DNA of 26,378 bases from Ruminococcaceae bacterium UBA6842 (GTDB lineage: Bacteria > Bacillota > Clostridia > Oscillospirales > Acutalibacteraceae). Position 1 is the first letter of the stretch. Each line of letters opens with the position of its first letter. The notes beneath the pieces were generated by a model that worked only from the letters and a program-made list of their open reading frames with translations, did not search any database and had not been told where the DNA came from. The position numbers and the translations under genes are program-made. Of this stretch, positions 14,760 to 22,236 are shown one piece after another. The DNA is taken from positions 2,838-29,215 of the forward strand of contig DKDS01000016.1 in the NCBI GenBank assembly GCA_002451855.1. The letters run 5' to 3'.

Positions 14760-15095
14760 TTAAAGAATGGTCATTATATTGTTGAAATTAAGCTCCTTTG
14801 TTTTATTGGAAATCATAAACCAGTCAACAATAGTGAGTATGCCGCAGCAGCCCGCTGTGAGAAGCTTTAAAATTCCCATTCCCACATCGCCTATCATAAA
14901 GCGGTCAATGCCGAGGCTTCCGAGAAAAATCGATATAAGCAAAAGAACGGTCGGGTCCTTAAGCTCAACCGTTGATATAAGCGAAAACTTGCTTTCGTCC
15001 ATAGCCAACAGCTTTTCCTTTATGTACAGTATTTTATCTGCCGGAAAATACTTCTGGTTAGTCATAATATACATATCTACTTTATTCTGATCCAT
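14760..15095 (-). CDS. TM2-domain membrane protein
   Basis: The 111-residue protein has a polar N-terminal half (about 1-50) and a C-terminal TM2 domain. The latter is two hydrophobic segments around LLISIFLGSLGIDRFMIG and MGILKLLTAGCCGILTIVDWFMI. The G-x-x-G-x-D-R-F pattern and the closing Asp-Trp are the TM2 hallmarks. Two ATGs are in frame (15101 and 15095); AAGGGGA is well spaced (7 nt) only for 15095. TM2 and DUF2752 genes often occur together in Firmicutes, as here. The function is unknown. Confidence 0.9.
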   Translation of the reverse strand: MDQNKVDMYIMTNQKYFPADKILYIKEKLLAMDESKFSLISTVELKDPTVLLLISIFLGSLGIDRFMIGDVGMGILKLLTAGCCGILTIVDWFMISNKTKELNFNNIMTIL

Positions 15096-15127
15096 AATCA
15101 TATCCCCTTATCTTTGATTATGGTTTC

Positions 15128-15156
15128 ATTATACATTACACGGTATAAAAAAGCAA
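15128..15156 (-). promoter_or_regulatory. Promoter for the TM2 gene
   Basis: On the minus strand the -35 is TTGCTT (15156-15151), the spacer is 17 nt and the -10 is TATAAT (15133-15128). It lies just after the DUF2752 stop. Confidence 0.65.
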
Positions 15157-15164
15157 TATGTATT

Positions 15165-15500
15165 TTAAAAAACAATTCTTAAAAGATACACCGCAAAGGT
15201 GCATACCGCGCCCGTTATTATAACGGTGTTTTTTACCGCGGATTTAAGCGGGAAAAGCCTTGCGTGCAGCGCAAAAAGCAATACCAGCAGAAACGGCAGA
15301 GCCATAGGGTTAAAGCGCATATAGCCCGCAATATCGCCCCTTAAAAGCGAAAGCATTGCCCTTGTCATTCCGCAGGTGGGACAGTCAAAATGAAGAAAGT
15401 ATTTTACAGGGCATTTTATCGGCAATAAAACATAAGCCGCCGTTACCGCGGCCGCTGTTAAATGAACAATAATAACCCTTTTGACGGATATATTGCTCAT
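15165..15500 (-). CDS. DUF2752-family membrane protein
   Basis: This 111-residue protein has three hydrophobic segments (about 7-27, 58-75 and 88-108). The DUF2752 signature is DCPTCGMTRAMLSLLRGD at about 38-55, a Cys-x-x-Cys-Gly-x-Thr-Arg motif next to the membrane. The upstream frame is open to 15533, but the ATG at 15500 has AAAGGT at normal distance and overlaps the stop of the previous gene by 4 nt (ATGA). The function of the family is not known to me. Confidence 0.9.
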   Translation of the reverse strand: MSNISVKRVIIVHLTAAAVTAAYVLLPIKCPVKYFLHFDCPTCGMTRAMLSLLRGDIAGYMRFNPMALPFLLVLLFALHARLFPLKSAVKNTVIITGAVCTFAVYLLRIVF

Positions 15501-15901
15501 TTTTTTACCTTTACGGTAAATTCCCTGCCACATTTAGGGCAGACCGTTTTGTGCGTGCCTACGCGCCTTGGCAATTTAAGTATTGCTTTGCAGGACGGGC
15601 ATTTTTTATATATGTGGCACTTATCGTTACGGCGTTGCTCGTGAAGCTCCCGTTTGCGTTTAATGAAATGCGCCTTTGCGACAAACCGACTGTTCTCACT
15701 GCGGCGTTTCTCGGTATTTCTTGAAAAGACCCTGAAAAGCGCATAGATAACAAGCGCGTAAATTATAAGCTGTAAGATAAGCGAACGCAGAAAGACATTG
15801 ATTGCCGCCAAAACGACCGAAAGAACGAAAAAAGCAAAGAACAGCTCGTCCGGACCGTTTCTTCCGCTCATAAAGCGCATAAGTCTGTACCTGAAGTCCA
15901 T
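15497..15901 (-). CDS. Membrane protein with C-terminal zinc ribbon
   Basis: The 134-residue protein has a hydrophobic region at about 19-60 (ELFFAFFVLSVVLAAINVFL and LILQLIIYALVIYALF), a basic linker, and a C-terminal zinc ribbon CPSC...CPKCG (about 101-125). The frame opens at 16138, but the ATG at 15901 has a perfect AGGAGG. The region upstream of it encodes a different small protein in another frame. The stop overlaps the DUF2752 start (ATGA), so the pair is coupled. The function is unknown. Confidence 0.85.
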   Translation of the reverse strand: MDFRYRLMRFMSGRNGPDELFFAFFVLSVVLAAINVFLRSLILQLIIYALVIYALFRVFSRNTEKRRSENSRFVAKAHFIKRKRELHEQRRNDKCHIYKKCPSCKAILKLPRRVGTHKTVCPKCGREFTVKVKK

Positions 15902-15977
15902 TTGCTTTTCCTCCTTTCCTTTGCTTTTATTATATTGCAATATAAGCCTTATTTTGTTAAGAAACGATAAATAAAGT

Positions 15978-16148
15978 TTATATATTTTGTTTATCGCCGC
16001 AAAGCGCCTTTGCGGCAAGTCCGGTAGCGAGAGTATCGCCGAGCTGTGTAAAAACCGCCGCCAACAGCGCCAACTCGTTCTCGCCGTAACAGCTGAACAG
16101 CATATTTGCGGCGGCAGTAACAAAAGCAGTTGTCTCACACGGGTTCAT
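15978..16148 (-). CDS. Small conserved protein, DUF6774-like (56 aa)
   Basis: The translation starts MNPCETTAFVTAAANMLFSC and continues through ELALLAAVFTQLGDTLATGL to a TAA at 15980. It matches the pattern I know from small Clostridia proteins of the DUF6774 type: Cys-Glu-x-Thr-Ala at the start, a Cys after 15 residues, then LLAAVFTQLGDTLATI. AGAGGTGA lies 5 nt before the ATG at 16148. It is the first gene of the minus-strand group with the zinc-ribbon and DUF2752 genes, 76 nt before the next ATG. A TATAAT (16177-16172) lies upstream but without a clear -35. The function is unknown. Confidence 0.8.
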   Translation of the reverse strand: MNPCETTAFVTAAANMLFSCYGENELALLAAVFTQLGDTLATGLAAKALCGDKQNI

Positions 16149-16249
16149 AATTTCACCTCTTTACGATATACATTATATTCCGTGTTTACAAAAAACGGTT
16201 CTTTTTCTTTCTCAGGTTATAAATATTTTTAACACCGAGGAGATTTATT

Positions 16250-16639
16250 ATGTACCACTGCAACGAATGTAAAAACGAGTTTACCGCACCCGAAAGAACG
16301 GCAGAGACCCACGGACTCGCCTTGCCGCCGTATGAGGTTCTTTCACTGTGTCCCGTTTGCAAAAGCACGGATTTTGAGGAAATTACGCATTACTGCAAAT
16401 GCTGCGGCGCGCGGCTTAAAGGAGATGCAGAGTATTGCTCCGAGCGTTGCAGAACACGAGGCGAGGAAATGCTTGAACGGGAACAGCGGCACCGTGAATT
16501 TTTGAACACCTCGCCGCTTTTAGCGGCTATGCGAGAAGCGGACGAATATAACAGGACGCACGGAACGGATTACAGCTACGGGCAGTACACGGCAATTATA
16601 GAACCGAAAATTAAAAGAGGTAAGGGCGGCAGAAGATGA
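16250..16639 (+). CDS. Phage/mobile-element-like zinc-ribbon protein
   Basis: The 129-residue protein has a first Cys pair near the N-terminus (YHCNECKNEF) and CPVC at about 44-47. CKCCG and YCSERCRTRG (about 59-81) follow, so it has one to two zinc ribbons. The tail DEYNRTHGTDYSYGQYTAI resembles the C-terminus of small zinc-ribbon proteins from Firmicute prophages and integrative elements. GAGGAGA precedes the ATG. Its stop overlaps the next start by 4 nt. The family assignment is from memory of the pattern. Confidence 0.7.
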   Translation: MYHCNECKNEFTAPERTAETHGLALPPYEVLSLCPVCKSTDFEEITHYCKCCGARLKGDAEYCSERCRTRGEEMLEREQRHREFLNTSPLLAAMREADEYNRTHGTDYSYGQYTAIIEPKIKRGKGGRR

Positions 16640-16950
16640 GCAACAAAGAAAAAAAGGAATATCTATCGCTTTATATGCTGCAAAACGCAAAAATAAACCG
16701 TTTAAAGGAAATGGCACGGCTCAACCCCGCCGACAAAGCAAGATATTCCTCGGAAATAGCAAAATCAAAAAAATTGAGGAAAAATATCGAAAAAAGCATA
16801 GAAGCGGTTGACGGCGGCGTGCTTTCCGAGCTTTTGTACTGTAAATACATATGCGGCAAGCCGCTTATAGAGGTAAGCTATCACATTAATTACAGCCTGC
16901 GCCAAACCGAAAGACTGCATATACAAGCACTGAAAAAGCTGGAAATTTAA
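16636..16950 (+). CDS. ArpU/DUF1492-like phage transcriptional regulator
   Basis: The 104-residue protein has a basic helical N-terminus and a C-terminal sigma region 4-like helix-turn-helix (about 62-104). The sequence LLYCKYICGKPLIEVSYHINYSLRQTERLHIQALKKL matches the DUF1492/ArpU group of phage late-gene regulators. It is coupled to the zinc-ribbon gene (ATGA overlap). No other phage genes surround it, so the pair may be a small remnant or a domesticated cassette. Confidence 0.7.
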   Translation: MSNKEKKEYLSLYMLQNAKINRLKEMARLNPADKARYSSEIAKSKKLRKNIEKSIEAVDGGVLSELLYCKYICGKPLIEVSYHINYSLRQTERLHIQALKKLEI

Positions 16951-16959
16951 AATTTCCTC

Positions 16960-16988
16960 TTTACAACCGAGCATAAAAATGCTAAACT
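16960..16988 (+). promoter_or_regulatory. Promoter for the Y-family polymerase gene
   Basis: The -35 is TTTACA (16960-16965), the spacer is 17 nt and the -10 is TAAACT (16983-16988). The LexA box at 16996-17007 sits at the expected start of transcription. Confidence 0.6.
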
Positions 16989-16995
16989 TTATTCA

Positions 16996-17007
16996 GAACA
17001 AATGTTC
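16996..17007 (+). promoter_or_regulatory. LexA (DinR) SOS box
   Basis: GAACAAATGTTC matches the core of the Gram-positive SOS box GAAC-RNRY-GTTC completely; only the outermost C and G of the 14-mer are missing. It overlaps the predicted transcription start of the polymerase gene, 20 nt before its ATG. Confidence 0.9.
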
Positions 17008-17026
17008 TTTTTAAGGAGTGGCTTTT

Positions 17027-18208
17027 ATGCGTGACAGGGTGATACTTCACTGCGATCTTAACAACTTTTTTGCTTCCGTATCTCTTTTAAGCAACCCCAC
17101 GCTTAAAAATCTTCCCGTGGCGGTTTGCGGAGATAAGGAAAACCGCCACGGCATAGTTCTCGCAAAAAATGATATTGCCAAAAAATTCAACGTTAAAACG
17201 GCAGAGGCAATATTTGAGGCGAAAAGAAAATGTCCCGACCTTGTGATACTTCCGCCCTTAATGGATGAATACAAGCGCTATTCGGAGCTTGCAAGAAAAA
17301 TATATTCCCGATATACCGATATGATAGAGCCGTTCGGCATAGACGAATGTTGGCTTGATGTTACGGGCAGTACACTGATTTTCGGGGACGGCGAAGAAAT
17401 AGCTAATAAGATAAGAAAAGATATTAAAACAGAGCTCGGTATCACGGTTTCCGTGGGAGTAAGCTTTAATAAAATCTTTGCCAAGCTCGGCTCGGATATG
17501 AAAAAGCCCGACGCCGTTACCGTGATAACAAAGGACGGATTTAAGGATAAAATATGGACGCTTCCCGTATCGGATATGCTTTTTGCGGGACGACATACCG
17601 CCGAAAAGCTTAAAGCCGTCGGCGTATGCACAATAGGCGACCTTGCGGTATGCGACGGCACTCTCCTCAACCGTCTTCTCGGAAAAAACGGAGAAGAACT
17701 GAAGCGTTATGCCCTCGGAGAGGATAATTCCCCCGTTGTTACTCCGACTTCCGAGAGCAAGCCCAAAAGCATAGGCAAATCGATAACCTCCGCAAAGGAT
17801 TTTACAAGCTTTGATGAGGTCTGGAGCGTGTTTTTATCTCTTTCGCAGTCGGTTTCGGACTCGCTTCGCCGACACGGACTTTATGCCTCGGGCGTACAGG
17901 TCCATATCCGAACGGCGGCACTTAAGGTAAAGGAATTCAGCCGTACCTACCCCGAGTCAACCGACAGCGCTTATACTATCGCGAGCAGAGGAGCCGAGAT
18001 TTTAAGGGAAAATTACGATTTTAAGGAGCCGCTTCGTTCGGTGGGTATCCGCGCGATTTCGCTCAAAGACCTAAGGACGGCGGTACAGCAGGATATGTTC
18101 GGAGTCTCCGAAAGGCTTGAAGCGGAAGAAAAAATAGAAAACTCGATATACGAGCTGAGAAAAAAATTCGGCGACTCAAGCATACGCCGTGCGTCCGCGG
18201 CAAAATAG
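17027..18208 (+). CDS. dinB: Y-family (DinB/UmuC-like) translesion DNA polymerase
   Basis: This 393-residue error-prone polymerase copies past DNA lesions. The palm begins LHCDLNNFFASV (Asp10 metal ligand; Phe15 the likely steric gate) and continues with GIDECWLDVTG (Asp106, Glu107). GVSFNKIFAKLGSDMKKP follows near 150, then the helix-hairpin-helix LKAVGVCTIGDLAV and the little-finger domain to about 385. No clear beta-clamp motif is apparent at the C-terminus. A GTG is in frame at 17018, but AAGGAG at 17013-17018 is correctly spaced only for the ATG at 17027. A LexA box lies upstream, so it is SOS-induced. LNNF at the active site leans toward the UmuC/YqjW branch, so the dinB symbol is provisional. 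Confidence 0.92.
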   Translation: MRDRVILHCDLNNFFASVSLLSNPTLKNLPVAVCGDKENRHGIVLAKNDIAKKFNVKTAEAIFEAKRKCPDLVILPPLMDEYKRYSELARKIYSRYTDMIEPFGIDECWLDVTGSTLIFGDGEEIANKIRKDIKTELGITVSVGVSFNKIFAKLGSDMKKPDAVTVITKDGFKDKIWTLPVSDMLFAGRHTAEKLKAVGVCTIGDLAVCDGTLLNRLLGKNGEELKRYALGEDNSPVVTPTSESKPKSIGKSITSAKDFTSFDEVWSVFLSLSQSVSDSLRRHGLYASGVQVHIRTAALKVKEFSRTYPESTDSAYTIASRGAEILRENYDFKEPLRSVGIRAISLKDLRTAVQQDMFGVSERLEAEEKIENSIYELRKKFGDSSIRRASAAK

Positions 18209-18213
18209 AAAAC

Positions 18214-18243
18214 TTTACAAAATCCGTCGCTTTGTGTTATAAT
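18214..18243 (+). promoter_or_regulatory. Promoter for the LCP gene
   Basis: TTTACA (18214-18219), an 18-nt spacer and a consensus TATAAT (18238-18243) lie just after the polymerase stop and 42 nt before the LCP start. Confidence 0.75.
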
Positions 18244-18284
18244 GCGGTAAGATAAAACATTAAGGCTTTAGGGTGACGGTTAAA

Positions 18285-19439
18285 ATGCAATATAATGAAG
18301 ACTATAACTACGGTGAAGCTTCAAGGGATTTGTACTCAAGCTCCGTTAAAGGAAATTCGTATGAGGATATATATTCAAGGTCCCGTACGGCGCCTGCAGG
18401 CAGACCTTCGAACAAGCCTCCCGTAAAACGCAAAAAAAAGAAAAAACGCACGGGTAAAACCGTGCTTTGCATAGCTACAATAGTGCTTTGCTGCGTTATT
18501 TTAGCACTGGGCGGAGCGTACGCGTATGTGTACCGAGCAATCGACAAAATCGAGCGTGAACCTCTTGACAGCTCGGATCTCGGAATTACAACCGAAAATT
18601 ATTCCTCGGTTAAGAATATCGCGTTTTTCGGCATAGACACAAGAGAGGACAACGATGTAGGCAGAAGCGACGCCATTCTTATCCTAACGGTAGACAGCAA
18701 AAACAAAAAATTCAAGCTTACCTCGATAGCCCGTGATACATATGTTGAGATAGACGGGCATAAAAAGGACAAGCTTACCCATGCATACGCCTACGGGAAA
18801 TCACAGCTTGCGGTTAAAACCCTTAATAAAAATTTCGGGCTTGAAATAACCGATTATGTAGCGTTTAACTTCTTCGGTCTCGCAAGAATTATTGATAATA
18901 TAGGCGGCGTTACAATAGATGTAACCGAAAAGGAACGGGTGGAAATGAACAATAATATTTTCCCCGAAATGCGTTCCTTGGGGGTTGACTGCCCGGATAT
19001 CGAAAATGCCGGAACACAGGTGCTTAACGGCGGTCAGGCTGTTTGCTACGCCAGAATACGCCACACAGACAGCGATATTCAAAGAGGAAACCGCCAAAAG
19101 ACCGTTCTTATGGCGATGTTTGCGAAAATCAAATCGGAAAATCCCTTTAAGCTTCCCGGCATTGCCGAAATGGCAATAAAGCAGTGTAAAACCTCGCTTT
19201 CCACCAAGGATATTATGAATATAGGCATTAAAGCGGTAATAACCGACCCGAAATTCGAGCAGTTAAGTATTCCGAACGACAACATAGAGTCGTCCGGTAA
19301 AATGATAGGCGGAGTATGGTATTATGTGTATGACCTTTCCGCCGCTAAAAAAGAAATAAACGATTTTATTTTTGAGGAAAACTACTACTCGCCCGACGCC
19401 GTGGCAAGCCGCCTTGCCGAAAGCTCATCACAAAATTAA
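18285..19439 (+). CDS. LytR-CpsA-Psr (LCP) family cell-wall glycopolymer ligase
   Basis: LCP proteins attach teichoic acids or other polymers to peptidoglycan outside the membrane. The 384-residue protein has a cytoplasmic tail rich in Tyr/Ser, a very basic stretch (KRKKKKKR) and one membrane anchor (about 59-83). The LCP domain shows FFGIDTREDNDVGRSDAILI, LTSIARDTYVEI and CYARIRHTDSDIQRGNRQKTVL, with the Arg and Asp residues that bind the polyprenyl pyrophosphate. GTG at 18273 is possible, but GGGTGA at 18271-18276 fits the ATG at 18285 better. It is transcribed alone. Confidence 0.93.
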   Translation: MQYNEDYNYGEASRDLYSSSVKGNSYEDIYSRSRTAPAGRPSNKPPVKRKKKKKRTGKTVLCIATIVLCCVILALGGAYAYVYRAIDKIEREPLDSSDLGITTENYSSVKNIAFFGIDTREDNDVGRSDAILILTVDSKNKKFKLTSIARDTYVEIDGHKKDKLTHAYAYGKSQLAVKTLNKNFGLEITDYVAFNFFGLARIIDNIGGVTIDVTEKERVEMNNNIFPEMRSLGVDCPDIENAGTQVLNGGQAVCYARIRHTDSDIQRGNRQKTVLMAMFAKIKSENPFKLPGIAEMAIKQCKTSLSTKDIMNIGIKAVITDPKFEQLSIPNDNIESSGKMIGGVWYYVYDLSAAKKEINDFIFEENYYSPDAVASRLAESSSQN

Positions 19440-19441
19440 TA

Positions 19442-19459
19442 AGGAGCCTTACGGCTCCT
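19442..19459. terminator. Hairpin between convergent LCP and radC genes
   Basis: AGGAGCC (19442-19448) pairs with GGCTCCT (19453-19459) across loop TTAC. The following T-run is poor on both strands, so this is a weak terminator or transcript end. Confidence 0.6.
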
Positions 19460-19460
19460 C

Positions 19461-20159
19461 TTAGGCAAATATATCTCTGTAGCCCTGACTCTGACACATT
19501 GAAATATAATCGTCTCCCGCAATTATGATATGGTCGATAAGCTTTACATTAATGTGTTCAAGCGCCTTCTTTATATCTATCGTTACGGCTATGTCTTCCT
19601 TGCTCGGCAATGCCGTACCGTTCGGATGGTTGTGCGCTATTATCGCGCAGACCGCATTGCGGTTTATAACAGTTTCAATCACCTTTCTTGTAGAAACACT
19701 GACCTCGTTTACATTGCCTGACGCCAGTATATCAAATCCGAGCATCTTTCCGCTGCCCGAAAAGCTGATAACCGAGAATACCTCCTTTTGGTAACCGATA
19801 TATCTGTTCATAAGATAGTCACAGACATCATCGACCCTCATATACCTTTTACCCTTGGAATTTTTCTCCGTATGATATATCCGCGTAAGCAAGACTATAA
19901 GTTCAAAAAATGCCGCCGTGTTGGTGCTTATTCCCGGAATTTTTACAATCTCCTCCGCAGGCGCGTCAAGTATGCCCGATATAGAACCGAAACGGTTGAG
20001 CAATTCGTGTGCCATCTCATTTGTATCCTTGCGCGGTATGCTGTAAAACAGCAGCACTTCCATTATTTTATGCGGCGGTGTGTTCATATCGAATCCTTTT
20101 TGCAGGAATTCTCTTTTAACACGATCTCTGTGACCGTCGTGTAAACCTTCCTTTCCCAT
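19461..20159 (-). CDS. radC: RadC family JAB-domain protein
   Basis: The 232-residue protein has an N-terminal helix-hairpin-helix region (LLNRFGSISGILDAPAEEIVKIPGIS, about 53-78) and a C-terminal JAMM/MPN metalloprotease-like domain. The zinc motif is HNHPNG with His176, His178 and Asp189 (H-x-H-x10-D). Despite the name, the family's role in DNA repair is not established. The frame opens with GTG at 20180, but AGAGGTGG is correctly placed for the ATG at 20159, giving MGKEGLHDGHRDRVK, a common RadC start. Confidence 0.93.
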   Translation of the reverse strand: MGKEGLHDGHRDRVKREFLQKGFDMNTPPHKIMEVLLFYSIPRKDTNEMAHELLNRFGSISGILDAPAEEIVKIPGISTNTAAFFELIVLLTRIYHTEKNSKGKRYMRVDDVCDYLMNRYIGYQKEVFSVISFSGSGKMLGFDILASGNVNEVSVSTRKVIETVINRNAVCAIIAHNHPNGTALPSKEDIAVTIDIKKALEHINVKLIDHIIIAGDDYISMCQSQGYRDIFA

Positions 20160-20188
20160 TTTACCCACCTCTGAATTCACCGACAGTT

Positions 20189-20217
20189 ATTATAATACCT
20201 AATTTCCGAATATTCAA
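20189..20217 (-). promoter_or_regulatory. Promoter for radC
   Basis: On the minus strand the -35 is TTGAAT (20217-20212), the spacer is 17 nt and the -10 is TATAAT (20194-20189). Confidence 0.75.
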
Positions 20218-20251
20218 GATACCGCACAAAATTTTTTAGAAAAGAGCAGCT

Positions 20252-21226
20252 ATGAAATCATTTACCGTTACAAAAAACGATGCTTCTGCCCGTCTTGACA
20301 GATTTATAACGAAAAACTGTCCGTCTCTGCCCACATCGCTTATGTTTAAGTATATAAGAACAAAGCGAATAAAGGTAAACGGAAAAAGAGCCGAAATAAG
20401 CACAAGGCTTAACGAGGGCGACACCGTAGACGCATATATAAACGATGAATTTTTTGTTTCAAGCAAGCCGAAATATGATTTTCTCTCCGCTCCCGACAAG
20501 CTTGATATAGTGTACGAGGACGAGAACATTTTACTTGCAGACAAAAAGCAGGGACTTTTGGTTCATCCCGACAAAAACGAATATAACGACACGCTGATAG
20601 CGAGAATACAGCACTATCTTTACAATAAAGGCGAATATCTGCCGGACGCCGAAAACAGCTTCCGCCCCGCCCTTGCAAACCGCATAGACCGCAACACGGG
20701 CGGAATAGTAATAGCCGCCAAAAACGCCGAAGCGCTCCGTATACTCTGCGACAAGATAAAAAAACGTGAAATCAGCAAAAAATATCTTACTGTTGTCCAC
20801 GGCACGCCGAAAAAGCCGTCAGACACACTTGAAGGCTTTTTGGAGAAAAACGAAGCGAAAAACAAGGTATATCTTACCTCTCGCAAGACCGCGGACAGTC
20901 TGACAATAAAAACACGCTACACGGTAATAGACAGTAAAAACGGGCTTTCACTGCTTGATATAGACCTGCTTACGGGCCGTACCCACCAAATCAGGGCGCA
21001 TATGGCGTCAATCGGACATCCGCTTTTGGGCGACGGAAAATACGGCAGGCTTGCCGCCGATAAAAAGCTCGGCTTTAACAGGCAGGCGCTTTATTCTTAC
21101 AGGCTGGAATTCAAATTCACGACCGACGCCGGTATACTTGACTACTTAAACGGTAAAAGCTTTCATGTAAACAGGGTATGGTTTGCCGACGAGCTTTTCG
21201 GTGAAGAATATAAGAAGCTTTTTTAA
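20252..21226 (+). CDS. RluA-family pseudouridine synthase with S4 domain
   Basis: This enzyme isomerises uridine to pseudouridine in RNA, probably 23S rRNA. The 324-residue protein has an N-terminal S4 RNA-binding domain (about 12-65). The catalytic domain contains NRIDRNTGGIVIAAK (Asp146 the catalytic residue; most members have HRLDxxTSG) and LLTGRTHQIRAHMASIGHPLLGDGKYG near 240-266. Length is typical of RluC/RluD-like proteins. The SD (AAAAGAG) is weak. It diverges from radC and ends in a strong terminator. The target position is not readable. Confidence 0.93.
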   Translation: MKSFTVTKNDASARLDRFITKNCPSLPTSLMFKYIRTKRIKVNGKRAEISTRLNEGDTVDAYINDEFFVSSKPKYDFLSAPDKLDIVYEDENILLADKKQGLLVHPDKNEYNDTLIARIQHYLYNKGEYLPDAENSFRPALANRIDRNTGGIVIAAKNAEALRILCDKIKKREISKKYLTVVHGTPKKPSDTLEGFLEKNEAKNKVYLTSRKTADSLTIKTRYTVIDSKNGLSLLDIDLLTGRTHQIRAHMASIGHPLLGDGKYGRLAADKKLGFNRQALYSYRLEFKFTTDAGILDYLNGKSFHVNRVWFADELFGEEYKKLF

Positions 21227-21262
21227 AAAATCAAGGGCACGCAAAAGCGTGCCCTTGATTTT
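21227..21262 (+). terminator. Rho-independent terminator after the pseudouridine synthase gene
   Basis: The 12-bp stem TCAAGGGCACGC (21231-21242) pairs with 21247-21258 across loop AAAA, with four A before and TTTT after. It starts immediately after the stop codon and is symmetrical enough to act from proC as well. Confidence 0.93.
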
Positions 21263-21271
21263 CGTTTCTAT

Positions 21272-21423
21272 GCAAACGAGAATAGTCCGAATTTGTTTTT
21301 TGAGGACGGACTTCCCGCATTGCCATGTTAAAATATTCGTTAATCTAACGCCTTACAAAGACGACAAGTGAAAATATGCCGAAAATACACCGCTTTGGGC
21401 AGGTTCGGATTATTTTCGTTTGC
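21272..21423. repeat. 152-bp element bounded by 20-bp inverted repeats
   Basis: The segment 21272-21291 (GCAAACGAGAATAGTCCGAA) pairs with 21404-21423. Eighteen of 20 positions are Watson-Crick, and the two exceptions are G-U in plus-strand RNA. The helix can continue inward for 7 more pairs, mostly G-U. TTTTCGTTT occurs at 21259-21267 and again at 21413-21421, with its complement AAACGA at 21274-21279, so alternative local hairpins exist. No convincing gene lies inside, and it ends at the proC stop codon. It could be a small non-autonomous mobile element (MITE-like), a dispersed intergenic repeat or a structured RNA. Confidence 0.55.
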
Positions 21424-22227
21424 CTAAAGTCCCTTTGTCTTTTCAAACGCCGCCTTTACCGCGTCCATAACAGCACCCTTAAACCCTGCGTTTTCAAGAC
21501 TGTGAACTCCGGCTACGGTCGCCCCTGCCGGACTGCACACCTCGTCTTTGAGCTGTTCTATATGCTTATCGCTCTGCAAGGCAAGGCTTGCGGCGCCTAT
21601 AACCGTCTGCAATGCGTATTCCTCCGCCTTTGCCCTTGTAAGACCGCATTCCACGCCTGCCACGGCGAGAGCGTCGGCAAACATATAAACAAACGCAGGT
21701 CCGCAGCCCGATACCGCACAGGCGGCGTCGATAAGCCTTTCCTCTACCCTGTCAACCTTACCGGCATTGCGCATATAATTGCAGAAATCCGTAATTTCAT
21801 CCATAAATACGCCGTCCGATACCGCAAAGGGAACTACCCCCTCGCCTATGGAAACGGGAGTGTTCGGCATTATTCTTATTATGGGGAAATCGGCTCCCAG
21901 CATTTCTCCATAGCTTTCTATTTTAATGCCTGCCGCCATTGTAACAAGTACAAAGCGGTCCTTTCTTTCCGCCAAAACGCTCTTTATTTCTCCGAGCATT
22001 TCAGCCATCATCTGCGGCTTTACGCCCAAGAATATATACTGAGCGTCCCTTGCCACCGTTTTATTGTCCGCGGTGCGGCAGCTAAGCTCGTCAGCCAGCA
22101 TTGCCGCCTTTGCCTGAGTTCTGTTCGCAAGGATCATCTCATGCCCGGGAAGAACCTTTCTTATGGCTCTTGCTATTGCGGAACCCATATTACCCGTGCC
22201 TATAAAGCCTATTTTATATTCAGACAT
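21424..22227 (-). CDS. proC: Pyrroline-5-carboxylate reductase
   Basis: This enzyme catalyses the last step of proline synthesis, reducing pyrroline-5-carboxylate with NAD(P)H. The 267-residue protein has the N-terminal Rossmann motif IGFIGTGNMGSAIARA (about 6-20), LGVKPQMM, IMPNTP near 140, and the C-terminal SGCGPAFVYMFADAL and EVCSPAGATVAGVHSLE typical of ProC. It follows proA by 9 nt, with AAGGTAGG as SD overlapping the proA stop, and ends the proB-proA-proC operon. Confidence 0.96.
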   Translation of the reverse strand: MSEYKIGFIGTGNMGSAIARAIRKVLPGHEMILANRTQAKAAMLADELSCRTADNKTVARDAQYIFLGVKPQMMAEMLGEIKSVLAERKDRFVLVTMAAGIKIESYGEMLGADFPIIRIMPNTPVSIGEGVVPFAVSDGVFMDEITDFCNYMRNAGKVDRVEERLIDAACAVSGCGPAFVYMFADALAVAGVECGLTRAKAEEYALQTVIGAASLALQSDKHIEQLKDEVCSPAGATVAGVHSLENAGFKGAVMDAVKAAFEKTKGL

Positions 22228-22236
22228 ATCCGATAC

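Noticed and set aside
15902..16138. N-terminal extension of the zinc-ribbon membrane protein to 16138
   Set aside because: A perfect SD precedes the ATG at 15901, and the upstream stretch codes for the DUF6774-like protein in a different frame.
21183..21371. Short ORF across the terminator and the inverted-repeat element
   Set aside because: It overlaps the end of the pseudouridine synthase gene and runs through its terminator; no SD or domain is visible.
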